Positions 1 through 10,690 of a stretch of DNA of 64,000 nucleotides are shown here, piece after piece. The translations under genes were made by a program, and so were the position numbers. The notes beneath the pieces are model-generated. The model made no database searches. It was not told the DNA's origin and was given only the letters and a program-made list of their open reading frames with translations. Every line of letters starts with the position of its first letter. The stretch's first letter is position 1. The DNA is from Albifimbria verrucaria (taxonomy: Eukaryota > Ascomycota > Sordariomycetes > Hypocreales > Stachybotryaceae), in the NCBI GenBank assembly GCA_020081605.1, contig JAHREC010000030.1, positions 124,001-188,000 on the forward strand, written 5' to 3'.

Positions 1-430
1 ACGTCTCTGCCAGAAAAGGCCCACAAGGCGGCGGCACCGTACATTTGCAGGCTCAGCTGGACGCCGATGGAGAAAGAGGTGGCTAGGGCGAACGGGCTGG
101 CGCGGGTGAACTTGCGCTGGACGGCATCGTGGAAGGCAACTACAGGATCCCAGGGCCCCTCGAGGTGGATGACCGACTTGCATACGGGGCATTGGAGAGG
201 CTTGTTAGAGCGTTCGCAGTCTGTAACCCACGACAGCATGCAGTCTTGGTGCGCCTCGAGGGTGCAGGGACACGGGTCGACCCAGGAAGCCGGGTCGTCG
301 GTGGGCTCCTGGTCGGTGAGGCAGATGAAGCAGCGGCGGGGCGCATCAGGGCCGCGAGGGGCGGTTATGGCTTCGAGGGTCTCGGGCGGTATCGACGGGG
401 CGACGCCTGTCGCGTGCTGTCGGGATCCAT
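1..430 (-). CDS. RING-CH (RING-variant) E3 ubiquitin ligase, 3' part cut off by window edge
   Basis: A C4HC3 RING-variant domain can be read: CFIC, about 14 residues later CPC, then HQDC, and after another spacer CPVC. Domains of this class bind two zinc ions and act as E3 ubiquitin ligases, usually on membranes. After the domain the protein continues through FHDAVQRKF into a hydrophobic stretch (starting near ASPFALATSF) that looks like a first membrane segment before the sequence runs off the left edge. I chose the ATG at 430 because it begins MDPDSTRQASP and joins the RING frame if one base is restored in the GGGG at plus 397-400; as given, the frame ends in a stop 22 codons after the start. 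The family call is firm from the ligand pattern; the specific orthologue and target are unknown. Confidence 0.7.
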
Positions 431-2583
431 GGCAGTCGGGTGAGTCAAAGAGGGTGATGAGCTATGATGATGGATTCATGCCCGTGCAGACGGTACGGGA
501 GCCCTAGCACGATGGAGTGAGGTGCGCGGCAAAGGGCGTCATGCATGGGCGTTGGGGCGGGTGAGGACAGGCGAATGCGGAGGATGGATGTTGGTGGGCA
601 GCTTAGTTCTCAGGCACTGATGTCAGTCTTCTGCTGGCCGTGCTGACCGAGCTGACCGAGACCCTCCCGGCCAAGAGCCAATGGGCGGTGTCCACCACAG
701 CCCCGGGTGCCGAGCCTGCTCCACGACACTGCTCCATGACATGATGGTGCGTTTTCTCTTCCGACGATTTATATAGTTGGTGTTGTCTACGAGGTCCCCT
801 ATTAGATTATCCCCCTCGTTTCTTCTTAAGTGACAAGAGAAAACCGAACGGTGTTTTTATTATTATAATTTTTTATTTTTCAATTATTCTTCATTATTTA
901 TTTATTTTATTTTTGTTGGCTTTCTTTTTACCCTTCCCACACATACATACCTAAGGTACGTATGCTTGCCCCAGCTCTGGTCACCCTCACCACTGCAATT
1001 CATTGATAAGCCAACGCACATTTCTTGATACTTCACCAAGCCCTAGTCTTCCCCATTGTCAGGATTCTCATCTGATCCTCTCCACTGCCTGCGGCCTCTC
1101 AGCAGAGTTCCAAAGTCCCCAAAATCTCACAGCCCTGATCAGTGTCGTTGCAGCTTTGAGTCAGTAGAATCAGACATATTTTTACTTGTGTCTACAGGCT
1201 TTAATGAAGTCATTCTGTGGGCAGGTGGCGGGCTATTGAGCAGTGGTTCCGATGGAAAGAGTTAACCTAGGGAGTAGGGACATGCTGCAGTTGATGCAAC
1301 TAGTGAAGTCGAATATGTGGGGATAGACTATGATAGGATTGCTTTTGGCCACTTGGTTGATAGAGGTTTGATATGTAACATTAATGAACTTCTGCCAATT
1401 TTCCCTGCAGTTGATGCGACAGAAATATTGTCGAGTTACCAGAGAGCATCGAGGAAAGAGTCGAGAACGAAGGACTACCACTAACAGTGCTCGAGGTGGG
1501 ATTGTTTCTCTAACCAAGACATTATTACTTGATTCGAGGCATGGCGCTGTCTATTGTCCTATCCTTCCCAATTCACAGTCTCTCAGAAAGTACAAACTAG
1601 CGAGGCATCCATTTCGCCTCATCTCTCATCCTGGTTCCATGTGATCCTTTTGCGCTAGTTGCGCTCAGGGGCCTCTCCACGGCTCATGTCATCGCGAACT
1701 AGGACACGAGGACTCTGCGTGACATTGGTGGTTCCCTTCACAAGGTGACTGCCAAGGGAAATGAACCTCACCGGGGCATAGGAGTCAATCGAAGTAATCG
1801 ATTTACTACTATATTAATGAAGTGTGGACCCGAGAAGTTTTAGGAGCGTTTTAGATTCTTAATTATTATTCTTATTTAATGTTTTCTTGGACAAAAGTTA
1901 CGACTTCCTGACATTGTGTCCGCGGCCATCCTACACAATTACAGCCATAAACTCTGTACCCTCGGACGGGTATGCTCACCATATTACTAGGGCAATCTAT
2001 AAATATAGGGAGCTGATACAGTGGCTGTGATTGCAACACTTCCGTCTTTATATGAGACTTGCAATGATCAAAGACTGGCGACAGTTCCCTACAGAACAAA
2101 CACGAGGAGTCTACCGCTACGGCTGTGCAGCTGAAACCACCAAGGAATTCTCTATTTAAACACACGTTAAGCCTAAATAGTAATCTGAGATATTACTATT
2201 CATGATTCCATATGCTGCACTTTTGCAGCCGTGTTGCCGGCTACCAATCGGCGCCCCGATGAGGCGATTTACCCCTGTGGCTGCCGCCCGTTGTCAACGT
2301 CTAATTCCTAGTCAGGCCATCTACGCCTGTTACTGAGCCTATCAAGGTTCCTGTAAGCTTTAATTCTTCTCAATACTTGCTCTGGGCTTATAAACAGCGC
2401 AAATTGCACCTCTGGCGCGGCCTTGAGGCAGTATGAGCAGGTTTGAGCCGCGGCTCTCCACACGACCGTTGATCCGCATTTGGCAACTCTAGGGGCCCGT
2501 CCTTTGAGAATATCTATTACGTCGGTGCCGGATTGAAGCTAGGAGTCTCGTAGTGCGAGGTATCTCTCGGTGCGTTGAACTCC
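431..2583. other. gene-empty stretch with AT-rich tract
   Basis: No reading frame here resembles a known protein. An AT-rich, T-dominated tract lies at about 850-930, followed by a palindrome-like TACCTAAGGTA at about 948-958, a motif type that recurs upstream of other genes in the window. The small open frames at 1056-1644 and 1872-2165 lack codon bias or homology that I can see. Confidence 0.5.
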
Positions 2584-3374
2584 ATGGCATGTTTTGGGTC
2601 TTTGCAGAACTCTCTGCTTGGCGTTGAGCTGTGCATTTGCCTCACAGGCGTCGCACTTTTCGGCTTTGCCTATCCAGACCGTCTGAGGACGCGGCTATGG
2701 GAGAACGGAGGCGTTGAGGGATGGAATTCGAATCCAAACCAACGTATTTACTTCTATGCCAACCACAAGCAGCCACCTGAAATCCCACTGATATGGTCCG
2801 AAAGGTAGAAACTCCTAGAGACCGGTCATCCCAAGACGCGACGAAACCATACTGATTCTGCATTGACCAGATCGACCGAGTCTTCTTTAGCAATCGCCGT
2901 TCTCTCGCTCGTCGTGTGCCTTGCCCGTGCCGTCACTGTCAAGTTTCGATACATCCCCGATATGCCAACGTTGGCTACGACCTACTCCTGTGCTCACTAT
3001 GGATCCTCAGCACCACGATTCAAAACTCCAGCGATCGATCGGACCCAGAACATATAAGCAGTAGTCCGTGGTATCTAACACGAGGATGCGCTGTGAGCTG
3101 GGACGCCAACAGGGCGTTTTGCCACGTAGCCCAGGCCAGCTTCGTAGTCTCGATCCTCGCGGCCATGTTTTACGGGCTGCGTCTCTTACTCGAGGCGGTT
3201 AAGATACTGCTCGAGGCAACACAGCCGCCTGAGGAACGGAGCCTGGGTCTCAAGTACAACCGGGCAGAAGAGCTGGAGCTGCTCAGGGTAGTTGAGATCA
3301 ACCGGGTGCAGGAGCAAGCGCTGAGTCCGGTGTTGGCGTTTTTCCCAGATACGTCGCCACGACCATGGAGATGA
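2584..3374 (+). CDS. conserved fungal membrane protein of unknown function
   Basis: Two exons. Exon 1 (2584-2804) encodes a hydrophobic N-terminal segment (SLLGVELCICLTGVALFGFA) followed by YPDRLRTRLWENGG and a YFYANHKQPPEIPLIW block. A 66-bp intron (2805-2870, donor GTAGAA) joins WSER to STESSLAIAVLSLVV in exon 2. Further on come PWYLTRGCAVSWDANRAFC and a membrane segment FVVSILAAMFYGLRLLLE, so there are probably four membrane spans. I recognise this arrangement as a lineage-specific fungal family without assigned function. Exon 2 has a one-base frame break at the CCCC at 2955-2958: restoring a fifth C joins FRYIP to RYANVGYDLLLC and gives a 241-residue protein. The ATG at 2584 is the first in frame. 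No neighbour suggests a role. Confidence 0.65.
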
Positions 3375-3625
3375 GACGAGAGTATTGGAAAGCACGAGTA
3401 TTACGGTAATGGATGTTTTGTTACAGTTTTTATCACACTAGGCATAGCAGGATAATTTGTTTGAATAGAACAGACTTGTTGATGAGTATAGTGCAGCTAG
3501 AAGGAGTGAACGTCCAGTCCCGCAAACCACCGTAACCACGCAACCATCAAACCATTCTTGAATGTCGGCATTATTCCAAATCTCAAATCATTATCCGAGA
3601 AGAGAGACAGAAATATGTCAGGAGT

Positions 3626-3764
3626 TTATTTGTGCTGTGTGTAGAAAGTCAGGATGCCATCGCAAGAACTGGTTTCCAACAGCATAACTTACAGGGCAGT
3701 TGGCACAAGTGCAGGTTGAGCCGCACCCGCAGGAGCCAGTAGTAGAGCATCCGCAATCACCCAT
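3626..3764 (-). CDS. copper metallothionein, 26 residues, two exons
   Basis: Exon 1 (3693-3764) encodes MGDCGCSTTGSCGCG and STCTCANCP; a canonical donor GTAAGT at 3692 and an acceptor CACACAG ending at 3635 define a 58-bp intron; exon 2 (3626-3634) is only nine bases, His-Lys-stop. The spliced product has exactly 26 residues with seven cysteines in C-X-C pairs at positions 4, 6, 12, 14, 18, 20 and 23, the same length and Cys pattern as the Neurospora crassa copper metallothionein, whose gene also has one intron. It would bind about six Cu(I) ions in the cytosol as a copper store or detoxifier. Without splicing the frame reads through the intron into an implausible tail, so the intron is needed. 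The frame is intact and no base needs restoring. A longer upstream in-frame ATG (3878) would add residues unlike any metallothionein. Confidence 0.88.
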
Positions 3765-4897
3765 GATGAACGAGGTAGGTTTTTTTAATAATAAAATCGT
3801 TTGAAGCGGTTTGTGTTTGATGTGAAGAGTTCGGTTGTGATGGAAGAGAAGAAAGGAAGTTGAAGTGAGTGAGTGCAAGAAAGGTTCTGTTTAAGTACTA
3901 CGAGAAGGCGCCCAGTCAGGACCAACGGGGATGAAGCCACGCTCCGCAGGATAAAGTAAGCGTGGAGAAGCTTTTTCCATTACCAGCGTCTTTCCGTTAT
4001 GCGGTCTGGGGCCGGATGGAGGCTTAACTGGTCCCGGCAAGAAAACGAGATATTAGGTTCGTGGCAACGAATGACGTTGAGGGCGTTGGCCATGGCTCGC
4101 AGGCTAGCAAGCAGCAGACCTGCAGGCAAGGCAGGCAAGGCAGGGTGTTGTGGAGCGGCGCGATGGTCCGGTCAGCGATGAGCCTTTCGATTCTGGACCT
4201 TTTGCGGATTGACCCTTACCGAGTCTAGGCATTTTCCGTAGGGGAGCTGGTGGAATCTCGATCATCAAGTGAGTAACGTTTTGGCGCAGGTTCATGTTAC
4301 GGGCAGCGTCATTAGTAGTCAGTCACATGCCGTGAACAGCTGCAAGCCCAGCCAAAGTTACGTTTCATTCTCAAGGGTCCTTCCCACTGTTTCGGAAGCG
4401 TAGTGCAATCAGTGCACTGCGAGAAGAGAAAGAGAAAAAAATCGGATTGATCAAGCCAATTCCAGCTTCTTCCACCTTACATTCCTCCCTTCAAGATAAA
4501 AAATGAGGCGCTGTGTCCCTCATGCACAACTAACAAGTGAGACCCTTGCCCATGACGCTACGCCCTGCTATGTAGCGATCGCGGGGTAAAGGCAAGTCCC
4601 CTGCTTGTAGCTTGCAGGTCCCTGACTCGCCCAATCTAATCAGTACGTCAGTGATATGACAGCAACACATGCTTGGCAGGGCTCAACACTTTCGCTTAGT
4701 CTACATACTTGCATCCCGCGGAATCGTCCTTTTGTGGGCTACCTCTGCCGATCTAAAGTCGATACATTGACATGCAGCTGTGATTTCCCGGCTACTGTCC
4801 CGCTTAGCCATCGCTTGACGCCAAGTGCTCGTCCCAGTCATCTGCGTAGGGACTGGACTGAAGTCTCCTTCTGATACATCTACAGACCCCTCACGCC
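3765..4897. other. intergenic, no gene seen
   Basis: This holds the metallothionein promoter (reading leftward from 3764) and then about 1 kb with no frame I can support. A GCAGGCAAGGCAGGCAAGGCAG short repeat sits at about 4120-4142. No clear metal-response element could be assigned by eye. Confidence 0.4.
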
Positions 4898-5694
4898 TCA
4901 CTTCCCGTCCTTCAGGCCCTTCTTGATGGGCGTGTCGTCGCGAGACACCGTTCGCCGCGCCAGCTCGCGTGCTGCCCGCCTCCCCAGGTCGCCGTCCTCC
5001 TCCTCATCCGGGTGCACCAACTCGACGCCAAATACCGAGTCCAGCACCGGCCGTGGCAGTTGGCCCGCGAATCCGCTCCACACCTGCGGGTACGCAAACT
5101 GCAGTGTCTCGGATAGAAAGGCCGTGGCCACGAAGCCCTCGCCATCGTGCTTGCCGCTGCCGCTTCTGCCGTTCTGGGAGCAGTCCAGGATGGAGTGTTC
5201 CGTTGCTACGTGCCGCCGCGTTCGTAGGAAGCACGACGTTGCCCAAACGAACGATCGAGTAGCGCTCGCGCAGTGTTCAAGGTGAGCCAGTCGAGGTATG
5301 CCGTCAGCTCGTTTGAGATGTCGTCGCTGTCGTGGCCGCTGCCAATGCGCACAACGCGTATCAGTCCCACCACGCCGGCTCGCAGCCGCGGCGACGCGGA
5401 CATGTCTCTTCTCTCCAACATGTATAACGGTGCCTGTGCGTGCTCGTGCTCCACTGTGTCGACATAAGGCACGGCTCGGCGAAGTGTATACCATGTGCCG
5501 TCGCGGAGGTTGCGATGCCAGTAGAGGCCCCAGTCAAACTCCTCCCGTCCGTAGCCTTCTGCACATTCTGTTTCGTACGACTCCAGGTCTACATTCTGTC
5601 GAGGATAGCTGAGGTGTGCGGTTGTCGTCCAGGCAGGTATAGATATCGTGATATAAAGAGTGTTCGGCTGAAGCTCCTTGATACTTTGGCTCAT
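4898..5694 (-). CDS. uncharacterised protein, one frame break
   Basis: The first part begins MSQSIKELQPNTLYITISIP and includes FDWGLYWHRNLRDGTWYTLRR and VVGLIRVVRIG; the second part, in the frame one base off, includes VATAFLSETLQFAYPQVW, PVLDSVFGVELVHPDEEED and an Arg/Lys-rich end. Both parts show normal coding composition, and one restored base near 5285 makes a single 265-residue chain, so I treat them as one gene. No signal peptide, membrane span or catalytic motif stands out. The GLYWHR...GTWYTL stretch resembles the start of a loosely related group of fungal proteins of unknown function, but I cannot name a family. The ends are the first ATG after an upstream stop and the TGA at 4898-4900. 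Confidence 0.5.
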
Positions 5695-6049
5695 CCTCGC
5701 TGTAGTATTGTATCAGTTGTTTTCTGCGAACTCGGTGATGCGATACTGCAACAGCGGAGTTACTTTTACAGCCTCACGAGGATTGCGAAATCTTGTCATC
5801 TGGTTTTGGATATATAATCATGATGAGATTGAACTAGAAGCATCATTGGGATCAAAAGTCACCACATCGGCTAGCTACATGCAACTGGCATCAGCTGGTT
5901 TGATATGCAACTCCGTACGCTCGTGCAGTTAAGCAATACCTCAGGCAATAAATGCAGGTTCCCGTAGCCGCTAACTGATATGGCACTCCTTTGAGTATAA
6001 ACCTTCATCCACCTCAGCGTACTGATGCAACTGCCAATCTGCAAACGTC
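5695..6049. other. short intergenic gap, nothing recognised
   Basis: This is 355 bp between the starts or ends of two minus-strand genes: it holds the promoter of the uncharacterised gene to its left and the 3' end of the oxidoreductase gene to its right. No motif could be assigned. Confidence 0.4.
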
Positions 6050-7237
6050 CTACGGGAACTTGGCAGCTTTGGCCATCTTATCGAGAAGTTTCTGAGTCTC
6101 CAGAACGTCCTCGAAGCTCGAGTAGTTTTCCTTGTTGCCAGCTGCAAATGCCTCATAAAGCCGCGAGGTGTTGGTTCCAGGGCTTGGGACTTTGACATGT
6201 TCAGGCTCAGAGCCATCCCGAAACTCAACTAACTCGGCCTCAGCGCCATCATACGACCGGACGTGGATCGTCTGACCCTCTGAAGCGATCGGGAAACCCT
6301 TCCGGAGATACCACTTCGATTTCGCCCTTGGTTCCGGTGATGAGCCAGCGGAGGCCCACGTTGTCAACTGTCTTTTTAGCTCTACGAAAAGTGATGCTCG
6401 CCACTGCGCCACTATTCAGTACTCCCTGGATGAAGGTGTAATCAGGCGTAGTCTTGCGATACGCTGGGTCTATCGTCTTATCGCCTTCGAGATTGGTTAA
6501 TCGTACGGTTGTCCCAAACTCCTTCATGGTTGCTTGAACTGTCTCAAAACCATCCAATGCTGCGGTGAAGCCATGAATGCCTAGCAGAGATTAATTCTTG
6601 TTCTTGATGCGATGCCATGGGTGTGTTTCTTACAATGACCTGCAAAGATGGTATATTCGTTGCCTCCGCTATTCCAATCTAGGAAGAATGCTGCCGTATC
6701 AACCACCGAGTCCCATATGATGCTGCTTGTAGAGGCCGTAAATATCGAGCTTCGCACTTCACCAACCTTTCCTTCCTTCACCAGCTCCTTTACCTTGACG
6801 AACAACGGATCGGATCGGATCTGGGCACCCACAATGGTTTTCACGCCGTTCTGCCGCGCCAGATCGACGAGTTCCTCGGCTTCCGGTAGCGTTACCGTCA
6901 AGGGCCATTCGACAAACACATCCTTCTTCCCAAGAATAGCGAGCTTTGCCAGTTGGAAGTGCTTGGATATATGCACCGAAATAACAACAAGATCAACGTT
7001 GGTATCCTTGGCCAACTCCTCAACACTGCCGTAGGCTTTGACACTACTTGGTAGACGGTGTGCGTCAATGGCTCTCTGAGCAGACTCGACGGAAGAGTTG
7101 CAAATAGCGACGAGTTCGTAATTGGGTGAGGCTTGGATGGAGCTGAGATGTGCAATGATTCCCCAGTTGCCACGAGCATGGGGGTGCATGATGATCTGGG
7201 ACGCAATGCCTACAAGGCCAACACGGATAGGAGCCAT
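6050..7237 (-). CDS. Gal80-like Gfo/Idh/MocA-family oxidoreductase
   Basis: Exon 1 (6634-7237) opens with the Rossmann fold MAPIRVGLVGIA and continues with YELVAICNSS, VDLVVISVHISKHFQLA and the VEWPL motif that replaces the usual EKP motif in Gal80-type members. A 53-bp intron (6581-6633, donor GTAAGA) joins IFAGHC to IHGFTAALDGFE in exon 2, which holds the C-terminal beta-sheet domain (GLRWLITGTKGEIEVVSPEG...). The frame breaks near 6285 in a GGG/TTT/CCC stretch; restoring two bases (or dropping one) joins SPEG to FPIASEGQTIHV and gives about 378 residues, the normal family size. Proteins of this group bind NAD(P) and either oxidise sugars or related polyols, or act as regulators. The substrate cannot be told from sequence. 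It is divergent from the Zn2Cys6 gene at 7651, suggesting shared control. Confidence 0.8.
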
Positions 7238-7650
7238 TTTAGAGTTTAGTCTGATTTTTGATAATTAGAGCAAAGTATAAGAGCTGCGTGGAGATTTTCT
7301 TATTTGGATAGGAAGACATCGTTGTAGATTTATCGACTCCTTTATATTCTCGAGTTCGGTGTCCATGAGCTCTGTGCTCACCCAAGCAGCTTTGAGGCTA
7401 CCCCTAGTTCATGGTACTCCGCGGAATTTCGAAACTAGGATTACTCTTGATCATTGATTCCGCTTTACCCGTCTCTATGCCTATCCCTCAAGCCGTGCTC
7501 ACACCAACCCGGCCCTATACGGACACTGACCCACTCCAACTCCGGCGCTAGATGTTCCCCCACCGGAATTCCGGGGCAGTCTCACCTCCATCATTCTGAG
7601 CTCGCCCTCCAGCTTACTGTCTAGAATTCGTCATTCTATCCGCCGCAATC
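7238..7650. promoter_or_regulatory. divergent promoter between oxidoreductase and Zn2Cys6 regulator
   Basis: These 413 bp separate the two start codons. The half next to the oxidoreductase is AT-rich and the half next to the regulator is C-rich, including several CGG/CCG triplets (for example near 7505 and 7563) of the kind bound by Zn2Cys6 proteins. Binding by the neighbouring regulator is inference from layout only. Confidence 0.4.
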
Positions 7651-9338
7651 ATGCCAATATCTCGGAAGAGATCGTGCACACAGTGCAGGAAGGCCAGGGC
7701 CCGTTGCAGCCAGACCGTGCCTCAGTGCTCTCGCTGCGTGGAAAGGGGTTTGCTTTGCGACTATGTCGGGCTTTCACTGCGGTCGGATTCTTCACCTTAT
7801 GCGAGGACTACCCGCTCATCGGTCCTCCATGCTTTTGACGAGGTAGTATCATCGGATGCGTCTATCCCGAATTTCGAGGCTTTCGACGACGTCGTGGGCG
7901 TGGATCCGACCGCCAGTCTCGCCGTTCCAACAGATTATGGAGTTAACGAAGCTGCGATAATTGATCTCCAGCCACCCTCTGTGTCCTCGCCTAGACATCC
8001 AAGCCATGCCTCCACGTTCATATTGGACATATTTGACTCCGTGTCATCGCCTCAACCCTCGTACTACGCATTTCCAAACTTGCTAGATATCAGAAACCCA
8101 AGCCTACGTCCTACCATGGCTGCTTCTCCCAAGTCGGCGTCCATACCTCCAGCAAGAGTACGCATACTAGCTGGTCCAATACCGCAAGGAAGAGGAACGC
8201 TCCGCAAAAGGCACTCTCCGATGCTGGGCGGTGGCCCTTCTGCCAAAATAATGCTTGGACAGATTGAGTCATACCCAAAGATGCTGATCGAGGGCCCATC
8301 GCTACCTCCATTTATTCACAGCAGATGCTTTCAGGATGACAAGCCGGCTTTTGACTGCCAAAACAAACGGTGTCATCAATGTTTGCCAGAAACACTCAGC
8401 ATTTGCGCGTCTTTGGTACGCATGTTTTATTCCAAGACAGAGGCTAATAGTGCTTTTGTCTGGAGGGCAATTTATGCTGAACAAGCAAGATTGAAGTGCG
8501 AGGTGCGCCTACAGATATCCACTTTGAGATTTTCCTGCTAATGTTCTTTCAGTTTCGTGACTATGACCGTGACACGCTCCTAGAAGCCTCGCAATCGGTG
8601 TGCATTTTTATAATTTTGCAAGCCCTCGACCATGAATCGTTGGAGAAGAATGACACCAAGTCGTTGATTTCTGCACTTAGTGTAAGTCATGGTCCATTAT
8701 ACCGTCTTAGTGTCAACAAATTGGTTTGAATGTAAACGGATTATGAAATGCCTCCTGACATATGAAACCACAGCATATAGGTACAAGGCTATACGTCGAG
8801 TGCGGGGATATTCTTCGCCGTGGCCCATCTAAGACACCCTTATCTCGCCAAGAATGGCTCTTCTATGAAAGTCTCTGCAGGTAAGTGGCTATCCATGTTT
8901 TGTGTACGCAAAGATCCCTGCTACCAAACAAAATATTTATATGTATCACTTGAAGCCAATGCTGACTCGCTGCTGCGTCTGTCATCCAGAACATTCTGTC
9001 TCCTTCTTCTTATAGAATCACTTCTCGAATTAATAATTGGACGGGTTGAAGATCATTGTACTGGCTACTATGACCTGCCGCTGCCCTGCACCAGAGAGCT
9101 CTGGGAGGTCGAATCAACATCCGAGTGGTCAAGGAGATACAAAGAGTCTCTGCGTCGGAGGAAGTCGTCGCAAGTGTTGAACATTCAGAACTTCATGTCT
9201 ATACAAAGCTCTGGCAGTTCCTGCCTAGCAACCGATCCAGACCGTGAAGCTCTGGTGGCTGACGTAGCGACTTGGTGTCAGGGTGTGGATCATTACGGGA
9301 TTTTGCTGTGGATGGCCATGAATATGAAGAGCGCATGA
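7651..9338 (+). CDS. Zn(II)2Cys6 fungal transcription factor
   Basis: Four exons: 7651-8502, 8553-8681, 8774-8880 and 8990-9338, with introns of 50, 92 and 109 bp; the chain has 478 residues with no frame break. The N-terminus carries a textbook zinc cluster, C9-X2-C12-X6-C19-X6-C26-X2-C29-X6-C36, preceded by basic residues. The middle is Ser/Pro-rich and low in structure (about residues 40-190). The C-terminal half (HSRCF, CLPETLSICASLVRMF, LLEASQSVCIFIILQALD, RQEWLFYESLCRTFCLL) matches the regulatory region of the short Zn2Cys6 proteins common in secondary metabolism and sugar loci. It should act in the nucleus on DNA with CGG half sites. It is divergent from the oxidoreductase gene, its most likely target. 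Splice sites were chosen because they keep frame and join conserved blocks. Confidence 0.85.
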
Positions 9339-9448
9339 AGGTGTCGATTTCTATTGTCTCTTTGTGTTTCTTTTCAAACATATACCATAGATTACATTCT
9401 TTACATCATGCTATTGTCCATAAACGCATGTCAACCCTAGCCCAGCCG

Positions 9449-9985
9449 CTATGAAAAGTTCAAAAAGCCCAACCCAGTGAGCAGCCAGTTACCGGAATCG
9501 TTCTTTTTCATCCTCATCGCGAAAATTGCTGTCAGAACCACCATCTCCGCAAAGAATCCATCGCAGGGGACCAAAATGTCCAGCTGCTTATCCCCATAGC
9601 CTGCTTCCTTGAACTCGGCAATCTTAATGCCAGAATCGTCTTCCAGAAAGATGATTATCGGGCGGGAGCCCACTTTCCATTTTAGATGTCCGTATTTGGA
9701 TGAATCAACCGTGTATTTAGTGCCCGCGGTGTTGCCCTTGATGGTGAATTGATGATCACGCAATGAGAGCTTCGCATTTCCGCTCATAGAGCCAATGCTG
9801 CCTTCACCAATCTGGTTGGACATACTTGGGTCGCCACGGTACATCGTCCCATTGGAGCTGCTTTTGTCTATAGACCAGATAGGAGGGACTGTAATTGGTT
9901 GTCCGATTGGATGAACAAGAATTAGTTTTGAGTCCTGGTGAGACTGGCGGAAGACGAGGTGGTGAGTTGTACGAGGTCCACTCAT
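9449..9985 (-). CDS. small uncharacterised protein, possibly tubby/LURP-like fold
   Basis: This is a single open frame of 178 residues from MSGPRTTHHLVFRQSHQD. An in-frame ATG 18 codons upstream (10039) is possible, but its extra residues look like leader. It contains IWSIDKSSSNGTMYRGDP, SLRDHQFTIKGNTAGTKYTV, HLKWKVGSRPIIIFLEDDSG and LVPCDGFFAEMVVLTAIFAM. The alternating strands ending in a hydrophobic helix resemble tubby C-terminal-like (LURP-one/DUF6593-type) proteins, but this is a fold guess by eye. No signal peptide or catalytic residues are seen. It converges on the end of the Zn2Cys6 gene, with 110 bp between stops. Confidence 0.6.
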   Translation of the reverse strand: MSGPRTTHHLVFRQSHQDSKLILVHPIGQPITVPPIWSIDKSSSNGTMYRGDPSMSNQIGEGSIGSMSGNAKLSLRDHQFTIKGNTAGTKYTVDSSKYGHLKWKVGSRPIIIFLEDDSGIKIAEFKEAGYGDKQLDILVPCDGFFAEMVVLTAIFAMRMKKNDSGNWLLTGLGFLNFS

Positions 9986-10690
9986 TTTGGAGATATTCTT
10001 ATTGTTCTTGTGAATTGAATTGAACTGATGAGCAAACAAAACAACAGAGACCTGAGTTCAATTTATATTAATTGGCATCACTTCAGTCTATCGCGAGTTG
10101 CGTAAATAGCACACAGGGCGACAATACAGTGCCGTTGGCGACAACGTGCGTGATCCTGCGCCTTGCAACGCCGCAACATTGTCTTCGTTCCACATCCAAT
10201 GGGAGCACACCAAAGCCCCTGCGCCTCGCAACGGACAAGATTTAGCCCCCAATATGCGCATATCTCGCATCTTCGAACCACCAACTGCAGCTAAAGAACA
10301 TTCCACTAACCTGAATATCAGGGTGCTGTTTGTTATTTGGTACAAAGGTAAGGCTGATTTGTGAGAGGCGAGAGGTGAGATGCGGCAGATGAAGTAAGCC
10401 GAGTTGTGGCGGAGACGGGACCTCCTGTCTCATATTCTCTTGGGCTCGCATGAGGAGCCAGTCCTGGCCGCAGTTCGCACTGGTACCCCTAGGAAGCGCT
10501 GCATTCATGTGGCGTAGCAGGCCTTTAATATTGAGGGGCCATAAACGCTGACACTCAACGGCAGATTTCCATCGTGCCATCACCAAGTACAGACCCCGCG
10601 CGTTACTTAATTTGGCGCAACGCGCCGCTCGGTTGATTTCCTGCATACCAACCGTCCATCGATTGAGGCAGTCTCTACGGCCGGGGAGGC
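9986..10690. other. intergenic between two divergent genes
   Basis: About 700 bp hold the leaders of the small minus-strand protein and of the next Zn2Cys6 gene. The short open frames inside it have no recognisable product. Confidence 0.4.
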
